DNA from: Pseudomonas wayambapalatensis
GTDB lineage: Bacteria > Pseudomonadota > Gammaproteobacteria > Pseudomonadales > Pseudomonadaceae
DNA length: 64,000 bases
Direction: 5' to 3'
Assembly: GCA_014268975.2 (NCBI GenBank)
Contig: CP077096.1
Span: forward strand, 2,703,501 to 2,767,500
Of this stretch, positions 35,832-46,708 are shown piece after piece. The notes beneath the pieces are model-generated. The model saw nothing but the letters and a program-made list of their open reading frames with translations, did no database searches and was not told the DNA's origin. Both the position numbers and the translations under genes were made by a program. Position 1 is the first letter of the stretch. Each line of letters opens with the position of its first letter.

Positions 35832-38800
35832 ACCTGTCCGGACCGTTCATTCGCCGGCCCGTGGCGACCATGCTGCTGAGCCTGGCGATCATGCTGCTCG
35901 GTGGCGTCAGTTTCGGCCTGCTGCCGGTCTCGCCGCTGCCGCAGATGGACTTCCCGGTCATCGTGGTGCAGGCCAGCCTGCCAGGCGCAAGCCCGGAGGT
36001 GATGGCCTCGACCGTGGCAACGCCGCTGGAGCGCAAGCTGGGCAGCATCGCCGGGGTCAGCACCCTGACCAGCAGCTCAAGCCAAGGCTCGACACGGGTG
36101 ATCATCGGCTTCGACCTGGGGCGCGACATCGACGGCGCGGCGCGCGAGGTGCAGGCTGCAATCAACGCCACCCGCAACCTGCTGCCCAGCGGTATGCGCA
36201 GCATGCCCACCTACAAGAAGGTCAACCCGTCGCAGGCGCCGATCATGGTGCTGTCGCTGACCTCGGACGTGCTGTCCAAAGGGCAGTTGTACGACCTGGC
36301 CGACACCATCCTCTCGCAGAGCCTGTCGCAGGTCAGTGGGGTAGGGGAAGTGCAGATCGGCGGCAGTTCGCTGCCGGCGGTGCGCATCGAGCTTGAGCCC
36401 CAGTTGCTCAACCAGTATGGCCTGGCGCTGGACGATGTACGCACCGCCGTGGCCAACGCCAACCAGCGCCGCCCCATGGGTTTCGTCGAGGATGCCGAGC
36501 GCAACTGGCAGGTACGCGCCAACGACCAGCTGGAAAAGGCCGATGACTACAAGCCGCTGGTGATCCGCCAGCAGAACGGTGCCATCCTGCGCCTGGCCGA
36601 TGTGGCCAAGGTCAGCGACGGTGTCGAGAACCGCTACAACAGCGGTTTCTTCAACGACGATGCGGCGGTGCTGCTGGTGGTCAACCGCCAGACCAACGCC
36701 AACATCATCCAGACCGTGCAACAGATCAAGGACCAGCTTCCGGTCCTGCAGTCGCTGCTGCCGGCCAGCGTCAAGCTCAACGTCGCCATGGACCGCTCGC
36801 CGGTGATCAAGGCCACGCTCAAGGAAGCCGAGCACACGCTTCTGATTGCCGTGGTGCTGGTGATCCTGGTGGTCTACCTGTTCCTGGGTAATCTGCGTGC
36901 CTCGTTGATTCCGAGCCTTGCCGTGCCGGTGTCGCTGGTGGGCACTTTTGCGGTCATGTACCTGTGTGGCTTTTCGCTGAACAACCTGTCGCTGATGGCA
37001 TTGATCCTGGCCACAGGGCTGGTGGTGGACGATGCCATCGTGGTGCTGGAGAACATTTCCCGGCACATCGAGAATGGCGCCAAGCCCATGCGCGCTGCGT
37101 TTCTGGGTGCCAAGGAAGTGGGGTTCACCCTGCTGTCGATGAACGTTTCGCTGGTGGCGGTGTTCGTCTCGATCCTGTTCATGGGCGGTATCGTGCGCGG
37201 GCTGTTCCAGGAGTTCTCGATCACCCTGGCCGCAGCAATCCTGGTGTCGCTGCTGGTGTCGCTGACCCTCACGCCGATGCTCTGCTCGCGCTGGCTCAAA
37301 CCCCATGCCCCACAACACCAGACGGGTTTGCAGCGCTGGAGCGACCGGGTGCACCAACGCATGGTCGAGGGGTACGACAAGAGCCTGGGCTGGGCCGTGC
37401 GTCATCGCCGGCTGACGCTGATCAGCCTGTTGGCGACCATCGTGCTCAACGTCGCCCTGTACGTGATCGTGCCCAAGACCCTGATGCCGCAGCAGGATAC
37501 CGGTCAGTTGCAGGGCTTCGTGCGGGGCGATGACGGGCTGTCGTTCACCGTGATGCAGCCGAAGATGGAAATCTACCGCCGGGCGCTGCTCAAGGACCCG
37601 GCCGTGCAGAGCGTCGCTGGTTTCATTGGCGGTAACAGCGGCACCAACAACGCCTTCGTCCTGGTACGGCTGAAACCGATCGCCGAGCGCAAGGAGAATG
37701 CGCAGAAGGTCATCGAGCGTCTGCGCAAGGAGTTGCCGAAGGTGCCGGGCGGGCGCCTGTACCTGATGGCCGACCAGGACCTGCAACTGGGCGGTGGCGG
37801 GCGTGATCAAAGCACCTCGCAATACCTCTACACCCTGCAAAGCGGGGATCTGGCAGCCCTGCGCGAGTGGTTCCCCAAGGTGGCCGCGGCCTTGCGCAAA
37901 TTGCCCGAACTGACGGCCATCGACGCCCGCGATGGTGCCGGCACCCAGCAAGTGACCCTGGTGGTCGATCGCGACCAGGCCAAGCGCCTGGGCATTGACA
38001 TGGACATGGTCACTGCCGTGCTGAACAACGCCTACAGCCAGCGGCAGATTTCGACCATCTACGACAGCCTCAACCAATACCAGGTGGTAATGGAGATCAA
38101 CCCCAAATACGCCTGGGACCCGAGCACCCTGGAGCAGGTGCAGGTGATCACGGCCGAGGGTGCGCGGGTGCCGCTGTCGACCATCGCCCGTTACGAGAAC
38201 AGCCTGGCCAATGATCGGGTCAGCCATGAGGGGCAGTTCGCCTCCGAAGACATCTCCTTCGACGTTGCCGAGGGCTACAGCGTCGACCAGGCCCTGGCGG
38301 CGCTGGAGCGCGAGGTGGCCAAGCTGGGCCTGCCGGAGTCGGTGATCGCCAAGCTCGGTGGCAGTGCCGACGCCTTCACCAAGACCGCCCAGGGTCAGCC
38401 GTTGATGATCCTCGGTGCACTGGTTCTGGTGTACCTGGTGCTGGGCATCCTCTACGAGAGCTACATCCACCCGCTGACCATCCTCTCGACCCTACCGTCG
38501 GCGGGGGTTGGTGCATTGCTCACGCTTTACGTGACCGGCGGGGAGTTCAGCCTGATCTCGTTGCTGGGGCTGTTCCTGCTGATCGGGGTGGTGAAGAAGA
38601 ACGCCATCCTGATGATCGACCTGGCCCTGCAACTGGAGCGCAATGAAGGCCTGTCGCCGGAAGAGTCGATCCGTCGCGCCTGCCTGCTGCGCCTGCGACC
38701 GATCCTGATGACCACCATCGCCGCCATCCTCGGCGCATTGCCGTTGCTGCTCAGCCAGGCCGAAGGCGCGGAAATGCGCCAGCCGCTGGGCCTGACGATC

Positions 38801-38938
38801 ATCGGTGGCCTGGTCTTCAGCCAGATCCTCACCCTTTACACCACGCCCGTGGTCTACCTGTACCTGGACCGCGCGCGCCACCGTTTCAACCGTTGGCGCG
38901 GCGTGCGCACCGACGCCGCCCTGGAAACCCCGCTATGA
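35828..38938 (+). CDS. mdtC: RND efflux pump subunit, MdtC-like
   Basis: A 1036-residue pump protein paralogous to the upstream one, with the same two-fold architecture and [19 protein letters not shown] as the proton-relay helix. It starts [21 protein letters not shown], typical of MdtC. The overlap with mdtB (35828-35831) and with the lipoprotein gene (38935-38938) indicates stoichiometric translation. Substrates in this organism are unknown. Confidence 0.93.
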   Translation: MNLSGPFIRRPVATMLLSLAIMLLGGVSFGLLPVSPLPQMDFPVIVVQASLPGASPEVMASTVATPLERKLGSIAGVSTLTSSSSQGSTRVIIGFDLGRDIDGAAREVQAAINATRNLLPSGMRSMPTYKKVNPSQAPIMVLSLTSDVLSKGQLYDLADTILSQSLSQVSGVGEVQIGGSSLPAVRIELEPQLLNQYGLALDDVRTAVANANQRRPMGFVEDAERNWQVRANDQLEKADDYKPLVIRQQNGAILRLADVAKVSDGVENRYNSGFFNDDAAVLLVVNRQTNANIIQTVQQIKDQLPVLQSLLPASVKLNVAMDRSPVIKATLKEAEHTLLIAVVLVILVVYLFLGNLRASLIPSLAVPVSLVGTFAVMYLCGFSLNNLSLMALILATGLVVDDAIVVLENISRHIENGAKPMRAAFLGAKEVGFTLLSMNVSLVAVFVSILFMGGIVRGLFQEFSITLAAAILVSLLVSLTLTPMLCSRWLKPHAPQHQTGLQRWSDRVHQRMVEGYDKSLGWAVRHRRLTLISLLATIVLNVALYVIVPKTLMPQQDTGQLQGFVRGDDGLSFTVMQPKMEIYRRALLKDPAVQSVAGFIGGNSGTNNAFVLVRLKPIAERKENAQKVIERLRKELPKVPGGRLYLMADQDLQLGGGGRDQSTSQYLYTLQSGDLAALREWFPKVAAALRKLPELTAIDARDGAGTQQVTLVVDRDQAKRLGIDMDMVTAVLNNAYSQRQISTIYDSLNQYQVVMEINPKYAWDPSTLEQVQVITAEGARVPLSTIARYENSLANDRVSHEGQFASEDISFDVAEGYSVDQALAALEREVAKLGLPESVIAKLGGSADAFTKTAQGQPLMILGALVLVYLVLGILYESYIHPLTILSTLPSAGVGALLTLYVTGGEFSLISLLGLFLLIGVVKKNAILMIDLALQLERNEGLSPEESIRRACLLRLRPILMTTIAAILGALPLLLSQAEGAEMRQPLGLTIIGGLVFSQILTLYTTPVVYLYLDRARHRFNRWRGVRTDAALETPL

Positions 38939-40428
38939 ACTTTGCCCAGACCCCGCTGCACCGCGCCCTGCAATTGCTGACCCGTGGCCGTGGATCGCGC
39001 CTGCTTGGCGCCGGCCTGTGCGTGGCGATGCTCAGTGCCTGTACCCTGAGCCCCGATTATCACCGCCCCGAGGTCAGCACCCCGACGCAGTTCAAGCAGG
39101 CCGAGGGCTGGACCCAGGCCAACCCCTCGGATGCCATCGCCCGCGGTGCCTGGTGGGAGCTGTATGGCGACAAGGGCCTGAACGCCCTGGTCGAGGAACT
39201 CAACCGCAGCAACCAGACGGTCGCCCAGTATGAAGCGCAGTACCGTCAGGCCCAGGCCCTGGTACGCAGCAGCCGGGCGTCGCTGTTCCCGTCGCTGAAC
39301 CTCACCACCAGCAAGAACCGTTCAGCCCAGGGCACTGGCAGTTCCAGCTCGAGCCTGTCGAACAACAGCAGCGGCATTCGCGACACCTACAACGCGCAGT
39401 TGGGTGTGAGCTGGGAAATCGACCTCTGGGGCAAACTGCGCGAGACCATGAATGCCAACGAGTCCAGCGCCCAGGCCAGCCTCGCGGACATGGCGGCGAT
39501 TCGTCTGAGCCAGCAGTCGGAACTGGTACAGAACTACCTGCAGCTGCGGGTCATCGACGAACAGAAACGCTTGCTCGAAGCCACCGTGGCCGCTTACGAG
39601 CGCTCGCTGCGGATGAACGAGAACCAGTACCGCGCCGGCGTCGCCGGCCCGGACGCCGTCGCCCAGGCACGTACCCAGCTCAAGAGCACCCAGGCCGACC
39701 TGATCGACCTGGCCTGGCAGCGCGCCCAGTATGAAAATGCCATCGCCGTGCTCATGGGCAAGGCGCCGGCCGAGTTCTCGCTGGCCGCCAGCAACGATAT
39801 CCCTGCGCTGCCGCCGATCCCGGTGAGCTTGCCGTCGCAGTTGCTGGAGCGTCGTCCGGATATCGCCTCGGCCGAACGCAAGGTCATGGCCGCCAACTCG
39901 AACATCGGCGTCTCGCGCGCGGCCTATTTCCCCGATCTGTCGTTGAGCATGAATGGCGGCTATTCGAGCAGCAGCTTCAACAACTGGATCGAGCTGCCGA
40001 ATCGCTACTGGTCGGTGGGGCCACAACTGGCATTGACCCTGTTCGACGCTGGCAAGCGTAGCGCCGAGGTGGACCGCACCGTGGCGGTCTACGACCAGAC
40101 CGTAGCGCAGTATCGCCAGACGGTGCTCGATGGCTTCAAGGAGGTCGAGAACTACCTGGTGCAGTTGAAGGTGTATGCCGACGAAGCGGTGGTACGCCAG
40201 GAAGCGCTGGATGCTGCCCGTGAATCGTTGCGCCTGACCGAGAACCAGTACCGTGCCGGATTGATCGGCTATCTGGATGTGGTGAACGTGCAGACCACGG
40301 CGCTGAGCAACGAACGCAGTGTGCTGAATCTGCTGCAGGGGCGCCTGGTGGCCAGCGTGCAGTTGATCGCGGCATTGGGCGGCGGCTGGGAAGCGGGGCC
40401 GGCGTTCGCAGAGGCTGACAAACAGTAA
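38935..40428 (+). CDS. outer-membrane efflux lipoprotein (NodT/OprM family)
   Basis: A 497-residue TolC-like channel with a lipoprotein signal: a hydrophobic stretch ends in the lipobox LSAC near residue 38. Two copies of the outer-membrane factor repeat follow (ENQYRAGVAGPDAVAQARTQ and ENQYRAGLIGYLDVVNVQTT), as is usual for the family. ATG 38935 overlaps the mdtC stop. E. coli mdtABC lacks a channel gene of its own and uses TolC; this operon carries a dedicated one, giving a complete tripartite system. Confidence 0.92.
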   Translation: MNFAQTPLHRALQLLTRGRGSRLLGAGLCVAMLSACTLSPDYHRPEVSTPTQFKQAEGWTQANPSDAIARGAWWELYGDKGLNALVEELNRSNQTVAQYEAQYRQAQALVRSSRASLFPSLNLTTSKNRSAQGTGSSSSSLSNNSSGIRDTYNAQLGVSWEIDLWGKLRETMNANESSAQASLADMAAIRLSQQSELVQNYLQLRVIDEQKRLLEATVAAYERSLRMNENQYRAGVAGPDAVAQARTQLKSTQADLIDLAWQRAQYENAIAVLMGKAPAEFSLAASNDIPALPPIPVSLPSQLLERRPDIASAERKVMAANSNIGVSRAAYFPDLSLSMNGGYSSSSFNNWIELPNRYWSVGPQLALTLFDAGKRSAEVDRTVAVYDQTVAQYRQTVLDGFKEVENYLVQLKVYADEAVVRQEALDAARESLRLTENQYRAGLIGYLDVVNVQTTALSNERSVLNLLQGRLVASVQLIAALGGGWEAGPAFAEADKQ

Positions 40429-40554
40429 GGTTGCAGTGCCGGCCGCTGGATCTTCCACCCTGTAGTCCCCGCAAAATCCCGTGCCTTTCCTCCCTGTTCG
40501 CGTAAAATCCTCCGCCTTTTCCGGGCCCTTCCTCGCCCTCTGCCGGAACTTGAA

Positions 40555-42627
40555 ATGCTGACAGGTAGCTACTCCTCTTCGCTGGTGTTGATCTCGCTGT
40601 GCGTGGCCATCCTGGCGTCCTACACCGCACTCGACCTCGCAGGCCGCATCGCCACCGCCAAGGGACGCGCGGTGTATCTGTGGATGGGCGGCGGGGCGCT
40701 GGCGATGGGAATCGGCATCTGGTCGATGCATTTCATCGGCATGTTGGCCTTCGAGTTGCCCATCGAGCTGGGCTACGACCTGGGCTTGACCGCGTTGTCA
40801 CTGCTGATCGCCGTGTTATCTGCAGGCTTTGCCTTGTGGTTGGTCAGCCAGCCGCGGTTGAGTTGCCCGCAGGTGGGCTTGGGTGCGCTGTTCATGGGCA
40901 CCGGGATTGCCTGCATGCACTACACCGGCATGGCTGCCTTGCAGATGCTGCCCGGGATCGACTACGACCCGGCGCTGTTCGGTGCTTCGCTGGCCATCGC
41001 CGTGGGCGCCTCGGCGGCAGCCTTATGGATTGCCTTCCGCCTGCGCAGGCAGACGCCTTACGTTCGGCAGATCCGCGGTGCCGCAGCGGTGCTGATGGGG
41101 GTTGCCATCGTCGGCATGCACTACACCGGCATGGCGGCGGCCAACTTCCCCGAGGGTAGTTACTGCGGTGCGCTGGTCGGCGGGTTGTCTGGCGACTGGC
41201 TGGACTATGCAGTACTGATCACCACCCTGGCGGTGCTGGCGGTGGCCTTGCTGACGTCGGTGCTGGACGCGCGCCTCGAATCCCGCACCGCGGAACTTGC
41301 GCGCTCATTGACCCAGGCCAACCAGGAGCTGACGCAACTGGCCCTGCACGACACCCTGACCGGGCTGCCGAACCGCACCTTGCTGGCCGACCGTATCGAG
41401 CAGGCCATGGCCAAGGTGGCAGAGCAAGGTGGTTGCTTTGCGCTGATGTTCATCGACCTGGACGGGTTCAAGCCGGTCAACGATGCCTTTGGTCACCATG
41501 TTGGCGACCAGTTGCTCAAGGCGGTGGCTGCGCGGCTGCGTGGACATCTGCATAGCCAGGACACCTTGGCGCGGATTGGTGGTGACGAGTTCGTCCTGCT
41601 GGTCGAGTTGCAGGAACCGGACGATGCTGTGGGCGTGGCGGACAAACAGGTCAACCTGGTAGCCAGGCCATTTCGTGTTGCAGAGCACGACCTGCAATTG
41701 TCGGCAAGCCTGGGTATCGTGCTCTACCCGGGTAATGGCCAGGACCAGCACGAACTGCTGCGCAATGCCGATGCGGCCATGTATCACGCCAAGAGCGCGG
41801 GCAAGAACGGCTACAGTTTTTTCGACACCTCGATGAACAGTAACGCCCGCCAGCAGCTGCAATTGCTGCAGGACCTGCGCGCGGCGCTCGAGCATGACCA
41901 GTTCCGGCTGTATTACCAACCCAAGTTCGAAGCGCACCAATGTACGCCGATCGGTGCCGAGGCCTTGTTGCGTTGGGAGCACCCGCAGCAAGGGCTGTTG
42001 CTGCCGGACCGTTTCATCGGCCTGGCGGAGAAGACCGGCCTGATCATCCCCATCGGCGAATGGGTGCTGGGCGAAGCCTGCCGGCAGATGCGCCTGTGGC
42101 TGGATCAGGGCCATGGACACTGGCGCATCGCGGTGAACCTGTCGGCCATCCAGTTCTGCCATTCAGGGTTGGTTGACAGTGTCTCGCGAGCCTTGGCCGA
42201 CAACGGCCTGCCGGCCAACCGCCTGACCCTGGAAATCACCGAAACCACCGCCATGCGCGATGCCGATGCCAGCCTGACGGTGTTGCAGCGCTTGTCGGAC
42301 ATGGGCGTCGATCTGTCCATCGACGACTTCGGGACGGGCTATTCCAGCCTGATGTACCTCAAGCGCCTGCCGGCGAACGAGCTGAAGATCGACCGCGGTT
42401 TTGTCCGCGACCTCGAGCATGACAGCGACGATGCCGCGATCGTTTCGGCGATCGTTGCGTTGGGGCAGGCATTGGGTTTGCGGATCGTTGCCGAGGGCGT
42501 TGAAACCGATCGTCAGCAGGACTTCCTGACCCGCCTGGGCTGCGATTCGCTCCAGGGCTACTTGCTGGGTCAGCCGGTACCGGCCGAGCAGTTCATGCAA
42601 CGGCTGAAGCAGGGCGAGAACGGCTAA
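40555..42627 (+). CDS. MHYT-GGDEF-EAL cyclic-di-GMP signalling protein
   Basis: A 690-residue protein with seven N-terminal membrane helices forming the MHYT sensor (SMHFIGM, MHYTGMAAL and MHYTGMAAAN, thought to bind copper and sense O2, CO or NO), then a GGDEF domain and an EAL domain. The diguanylate cyclase signature is intact (GGDEF, residues 342-346), as is the phosphodiesterase signature (EAL at 469-471, and DDFGTGYSSLMYLKRLP). Both activities are therefore possible. The end overlaps the converging DUF1652 gene by 4 bp. Confidence 0.92.
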   Translation: MLTGSYSSSLVLISLCVAILASYTALDLAGRIATAKGRAVYLWMGGGALAMGIGIWSMHFIGMLAFELPIELGYDLGLTALSLLIAVLSAGFALWLVSQPRLSCPQVGLGALFMGTGIACMHYTGMAALQMLPGIDYDPALFGASLAIAVGASAAALWIAFRLRRQTPYVRQIRGAAAVLMGVAIVGMHYTGMAAANFPEGSYCGALVGGLSGDWLDYAVLITTLAVLAVALLTSVLDARLESRTAELARSLTQANQELTQLALHDTLTGLPNRTLLADRIEQAMAKVAEQGGCFALMFIDLDGFKPVNDAFGHHVGDQLLKAVAARLRGHLHSQDTLARIGGDEFVLLVELQEPDDAVGVADKQVNLVARPFRVAEHDLQLSASLGIVLYPGNGQDQHELLRNADAAMYHAKSAGKNGYSFFDTSMNSNARQQLQLLQDLRAALEHDQFRLYYQPKFEAHQCTPIGAEALLRWEHPQQGLLLPDRFIGLAEKTGLIIPIGEWVLGEACRQMRLWLDQGHGHWRIAVNLSAIQFCHSGLVDSVSRALADNGLPANRLTLEITETTAMRDADASLTVLQRLSDMGVDLSIDDFGTGYSSLMYLKRLPANELKIDRGFVRDLEHDSDDAAIVSAIVALGQALGLRIVAEGVETDRQQDFLTRLGCDSLQGYLLGQPVPAEQFMQRLKQGENG

Positions 42628-42884
42628 CCCGCGTCGCGCAGGGTAGGGAAGGGGTTGAAGGCGTCCATCTCGGCTTCGACTGCCTCGATGATGCGCTCCA
42701 CATCTGCCGCGGCCATGATCGCGGCGCAGGGAATGCCGGCGATGGCCAGCAGGGTTTCGCCAGTGGCCCGGTCGAACAAGCGCGCGACCATGCTGCGTGG
42801 TGCATCCATGCTGGCCTCGAAGCCCAGCGGGTGGAAATGCCAGCGCATCACCTGGCAGGCGTTGGGGAACGTCATCTTGTTCAT
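42624..42884 (-). CDS. DUF1652-family protein
   Basis: An 86-residue protein with the MRWHFHPLGFEASM and LFDRATGETLLAIAGIPC pattern of DUF1652, a small family largely confined to Pseudomonas with no known function. ATG 42884 follows GGAGG at five bases and is preferred to ATG 42896. Its last 4 bp overlap the end of the cyclic-di-GMP gene on the other strand. Confidence 0.8.
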   Translation of the reverse strand: MNKMTFPNACQVMRWHFHPLGFEASMDAPRSMVARLFDRATGETLLAIAGIPCAAIMAAADVERIIEAVEAEMDAFNPFPTLRDAG

Positions 42885-43153
42885 GCCAGCCTCCATTTCC
42901 GGGTGTTCGGGCGCCTGGTCGCTGAACCCTGTGCCTGGCCTTGTCGTGAAGGGCAGGGGGGACAGCGAAACTTAAACATAGCAGCTACGGCGCCAGTGTC
43001 GCGCAGCGAAGATGACAAATCGGCGAATGCATGACACAGGTCACATCCACGTGGCTCCGGCAAATCACGGGCGTCCATGGGGGCAAACGTTTTCCGCGTG
43101 GCTTGGCGAGCAACGGGCGCGAACCTGACCGACCTGCGCTTTCGGACCAGCGG
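42885..43153. other. intergenic region between DUF1652 and DUF1345 genes
   Basis: The 269-bp gap must hold the DUF1652 promoter and the end of the DUF1345 transcript. No gene, repeat or clear terminator was recognised. Confidence 0.3.
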
Positions 43154-43801
43154 TCAACTGAGCAGGCCGGCGGCGATATTGATGGTGAAACCCAGGATCG
43201 CGGTGTTGAACACGAAACTGACCAGGGAGTGGGCCAGCACCACCCGGCGCATGGCTCGGCTGGCCACGCCTATGTCCGAGGTCTGGACCGCGACACTGAG
43301 GGTGAAGGAGAAATAGTGGAAGTCCCAGTAATCGGGGTTGCGTTCGCTATCGGCGAAGCGCAGAGGGGGCTCCTTGTGGCTGTCGGTGTAGAACAGCCGC
43401 GCGTAGTGCAGGCTGAAGATACAGCCGATCAACAGCCAGGATCCGGCCACGGTCAGGCCGGTATACAGGTAGTGCAGGGCCTGCGCGCTGCCGTGCAGGC
43501 CGCGACTGGACGCCAGTTGCAGGGTCACGGCGACCAGGCTGGCAATGGCTGCAATGCAGACGGTGAACAGGACCAGGCCTGCGTTTTCGTCCTCGACATT
43601 GGCGACCTTGCGCACGGTTTGGGATGTAGCGCGCCAGGTCAGCCACAGCACCAGCGTTAGGTACAGCCAGACACCTAGGTTCCAGCCTGCGAGAAAACGC
43701 TGCGTCCAGTCGTCTGCGGGGATCAGCCAGCCGCCGAGCAGGCCAACAAGCGTGGCAAGGGTCAGGCGTGGGTGGGTTCGGGTCAGGCGGTGGAAAGCCA
43801 T
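43154..43801 (-). CDS. DUF1345-family membrane protein
   Basis: A 215-residue protein with about five hydrophobic segments. [12 protein letters not shown], then [22 protein letters not shown] and [20 protein letters not shown] are the hallmark of DUF1345 (YwaF-like) proteins, of unknown function. I used ATG 43801, ahead of the first membrane segment; the frame extends upstream to 43900 without better support. Confidence 0.8.
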   Translation of the reverse strand: MAFHRLTRTHPRLTLATLVGLLGGWLIPADDWTQRFLAGWNLGVWLYLTLVLWLTWRATSQTVRKVANVEDENAGLVLFTVCIAAIASLVAVTLQLASSRGLHGSAQALHYLYTGLTVAGSWLLIGCIFSLHYARLFYTDSHKEPPLRFADSERNPDYWDFHYFSFTLSVAVQTSDIGVASRAMRRVVLAHSLVSFVFNTAILGFTINIAAGLLS

Positions 43802-43970
43802 GGGCGCTCGGCGGTAGTCTGGGTTGTCTTCCACTTTAGCCTGCACCAGGTGGTGTTGTGTCGCCGCGCGTTCGATCCGTGGTCGATCATCAGGTACCAT
43901 CCGCGTTCGCCATCGATAAAAGCCTTGTGTATCAAGGTGATGACTCGTTTCACGCTACAGGATCCACGTT

Positions 43971-44885
43971 TTGACCGATTCCCTGCACAATCCCTTGCTG
44001 CAGTACCTGGCACGCCTGGCGCCCTCCAGCCAGTTGACCATGCGCTATATCCTCCAGGATGCCGCCGACCGGCTGGGGTTCGCCGATTGCGACATCGCCG
44101 CGGTGCCCTGGCACCTGATCGAACCTGGCCACGTCATTGCCCTGGTGGCAGCCTTGCGTGCCGATGGTTTTGCACCCAATACCTCTTCGCTGTACGTCAA
44201 CGCGGTGCGCGGGGTGATGAATGAGGCCTGGCGCCAGGGGCTGATCGACCACGAGCATCTACTCAGGATTCGCGAGGTCAAGCCTGCGAGCGGCACGCGC
44301 CTGCCACCCGGGCGCAACCTGCGACGCAGCCTGATCCGTGAGCTGATGGAAGTCTGCGCTGTCGATCCGCGGCCGCAAGGTGTGCGCGATGCGGCGATCA
44401 TCGCCTTGCTGTACGGCACCGGGATGCGCAAGTCCGAGTCGGTGGACATCGACTTGTGCGATGTCGACTTCCACGAACACAGCCTGCAGGTGCTGGGCAA
44501 GGGCAATCGGCAACTGGTCAAGTACGCCCCGGCCTGGGCCTTCGACAAGCTGCAGGCCTGGCTCGATCTGCGCCGCGCGCAGTTGCCGGAGGGCGCGGCG
44601 GACGATCCCTTCCTCTTCAACCGGATTCGCCGGGGCAGCCATATCACCCGTGCGCGCATCACCAAGCATGCGATCTACTACATCGCCCGCCAGCGTGGCG
44701 CGCAGGTGGGGGCGAAGATCATGCCGCACGATTTTCGCAGGGCGTTCATTACCCGGGTGATCGAGGAGCACGACCTGTCGATTGCCCAGAAGCTTGCCCA
44801 CCATGTGAACATCCAGACCACCGCAGGGTACGACCGACGTGACGACAACGAGCGGCGGCGGGCGGTGGAGCGCTTCGACTATTGA
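43971..44885 (+). CDS. solitary tyrosine recombinase (phage-integrase family)
   Basis: A 304-residue recombinase with all active-site residues: R153 in GTGMRKSE, K177 in LGKGN, H253-x-x-R256 in PHDFRR, H277 or H278 and the nucleophile Y287. The N-terminal 100 residues form the SAM-like core-binding domain. It appears to start with TTG 43971, with AGGAT about eight bases upstream; the next ATG (44040) would remove part of that domain. No phage genes, att repeats or cargo are adjacent, so it is probably a chromosomal recombinase with a resident role. Confidence 0.85.
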   Translation: MTDSLHNPLLQYLARLAPSSQLTMRYILQDAADRLGFADCDIAAVPWHLIEPGHVIALVAALRADGFAPNTSSLYVNAVRGVMNEAWRQGLIDHEHLLRIREVKPASGTRLPPGRNLRRSLIRELMEVCAVDPRPQGVRDAAIIALLYGTGMRKSESVDIDLCDVDFHEHSLQVLGKGNRQLVKYAPAWAFDKLQAWLDLRRAQLPEGAADDPFLFNRIRRGSHITRARITKHAIYYIARQRGAQVGAKIMPHDFRRAFITRVIEEHDLSIAQKLAHHVNIQTTAGYDRRDDNERRRAVERFDY

Positions 44886-44904
44886 GATCGGCGTTGTGCC
44901 CCGC

Positions 44905-46095
44905 TCAATGAATGCTCGAGGCCAACTCGAAGATCGGCATGTACATCAGGATCACGATCAGCCCGATCAGCAGCCCGATGAAGGTCATCAGCAGTGGTTC
45001 GAACAAGCGCACGAACCACTCGACCCAACGACCGATCTCCTGGTCATGGAAATCGGCGCAACGTTCGAGCATCTGCCCCAGGTTCCCTGATTGCTCCCCC
45101 GCCCGCAGCAGACGCAGCGACACCGGCGTGACCAGCCCGCCAGCCTCCAGCGCCGCCGACAAGGCTAGCCCTTCGCCCACCTGCCGCGCCGCACGCTCCA
45201 GCCCTTCGCCTGCAACGCTGCCGAGCAGTCCGCGCGCCATCCCCATTGCGGTCAGGATCGGAATCCCACCCTGCAGCAGGATCCCCAGCGAACGATAGAA
45301 CCTCGCCAGCTCGTACATCAGCAAGCGCTGGTGCAAGGCCGGCAGGCGCTGCAGTTGGCGGTTGGCAACGCGGCGCACACGCGGGTGGCGGCGCAGCAGC
45401 ACCAGGGTGAGGATGCCTGTCAGTGTGCCGATCCCCAAGGGCAGTTGCTGGGCATGCAGAAACAGGCCGACCTTCATCAGCACCCGCGACAGCCACGGAA
45501 GTTCGCTGCCCATGCCCTCGAACACCAGGCTGAAGCGCGGCACCACATAACCGAGCAGAAACAATACGACCCCACCTCCGACCAACAACAGCAACAAGGG
45601 ATAGACCGACGCGCCCACAAGCTTCTGGCGCACCAGGTCCAGGCGCTGGCGATAACTGATATAGCGGCCGAGGGCATCACCCAGGGCTCCGGTGCGCTCG
45701 CTGGATTGCACCAGCGCCACATAGAGCCCGGGGAAGATCCGGGGCTGCTGGGCCAGCGCCTGGGACAGCGAACGGCCTTCGTACAGCTGGCTCACCAGTT
45801 GGCCAAGCACCTTGCGCGCCGGGGCGTTCGGCGCCTTTTGCGCCAGGCTTTCCAGGGCGTCGATCAGGGGCAGGCCGGCGTCGAGCAGAGTCCCCAGCTC
45901 CTGGCTGAACAGCACCAGGTCGAAGGGCTGAGCGCGCCGCCAGTTGCCATGCGACCAGGACAACCCCTGGCGTTGCAGGCTCACTACCCGCAGCCCCTGG
46001 TCCTGAACCTGGCGCCGGGCATGCTCGGCATCCTCAGCTTCGACCTGCATTTGCACGATACCCTGCCTGCCGAGGGCCTTGAGGCTGTAGCGCAT
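44905..46095 (-). CDS. gspF: type II secretion inner-membrane protein F
   Basis: A 396-residue GspF/PilC family protein with two copies of the T2SSF domain. The repeats are visible as FSQELGTLLDAGLPLIDALESLAQ and ARFYRSLGILLQGGIPILTAMG, with membrane helices behind each and a last helix at the C-terminus. ATG 46095 begins MRYSLKALGRQG, the usual family start, and lies 11 bp after the gspG stop. Other genes of a type II system (C, D, E, H-M) are not in the window. Confidence 0.9.
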   Translation of the reverse strand: MRYSLKALGRQGIVQMQVEAEDAEHARRQVQDQGLRVVSLQRQGLSWSHGNWRRAQPFDLVLFSQELGTLLDAGLPLIDALESLAQKAPNAPARKVLGQLVSQLYEGRSLSQALAQQPRIFPGLYVALVQSSERTGALGDALGRYISYRQRLDLVRQKLVGASVYPLLLLLVGGGVVLFLLGYVVPRFSLVFEGMGSELPWLSRVLMKVGLFLHAQQLPLGIGTLTGILTLVLLRRHPRVRRVANRQLQRLPALHQRLLMYELARFYRSLGILLQGGIPILTAMGMARGLLGSVAGEGLERAARQVGEGLALSAALEAGGLVTPVSLRLLRAGEQSGNLGQMLERCADFHDQEIGRWVEWFVRLFEPLLMTFIGLLIGLIVILMYMPIFELASSIH

Positions 46096-46106
46096 GGCGA
46101 ATGCCC

Positions 46107-46532
46107 TCACTGCCAACTGGTGACTTCGGCGTTTTCGCCGTCACCACCGGGCTGGCCGTCCTTGCCCATCGACAGCAGATCGTACTCGCCACCGTTCTCA
46201 CCCGGCTGACGATAGATGTAAGGGCGGCCCCAAGGGTCCTGGGGCACGGCCTTCTGCAGATAAGGGCCGGACCAGCGCGCCTCGCCACCGGGGGCGGTGA
46301 CCAGCGCCTGCAAACCCTGCTCGCTGCTGGGGTAGTGGCCCACCTCGAGGCGGTACAGGTCCAGTGCCTTGCCCAGCCCTTCGATCTGCGCTCGGGCAAC
46401 CTTGGCTTCGGAGCGGCCGAGCTGGCTGAAGTACTTGGGCGCGACGATGCCGGCCAGCAGGCCGAGCACCACCAGCACCACCAGAAGTTCGAGCAGGGTG
46501 AAACCACGTTGTGTGCGAATGCGGCGCTGCAT
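46107..46532 (-). CDS. gspG: type II secretion major pseudopilin
   Basis: A 141-residue pseudopilin. The prepilin cleavage site is seen at RGFTLLELLVVLVVLGLLAGIVAP (cleaved before Phe, with Glu at +5). The GspG calcium-binding C-terminus appears as DPWGRPYIYRQPGENGGEYDLLSMGKDGQPGGDGEN. It is transcribed ahead of gspF and divergently from the transglycosylase at 46709. Confidence 0.92.
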   Translation of the reverse strand: MQRRIRTQRGFTLLELLVVLVVLGLLAGIVAPKYFSQLGRSEAKVARAQIEGLGKALDLYRLEVGHYPSSEQGLQALVTAPGGEARWSGPYLQKAVPQDPWGRPYIYRQPGENGGEYDLLSMGKDGQPGGDGENAEVTSWQ

Positions 46533-46708
46533 GGCGATGCCCTCCGATGCGTGTACAGGCCCCCATGCAACAGCCGTGCACGTCTGCCTTGCGGCCTTGT
46601 GGCATGCGGCTCAGGCAAGCGGCACGCTGCTTGCGTGAGAGCTGCAGGGCCCAGGTTTTTCGGGGCATTTCCCCCACATCGGGGGGGCACGGCGGGGAGA
46701 CGAGCGAC

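Noticed and set aside
36077..38470. 797-codon minus frame opposite mdtC
   Set aside because: Antisense shadow of mdtC with the same low-complexity composition.
43971..44885. Integrase as a sign of a prophage or genomic island
   Set aside because: No att repeats, phage genes or compositional shift on either side; neighbours look like core genes.
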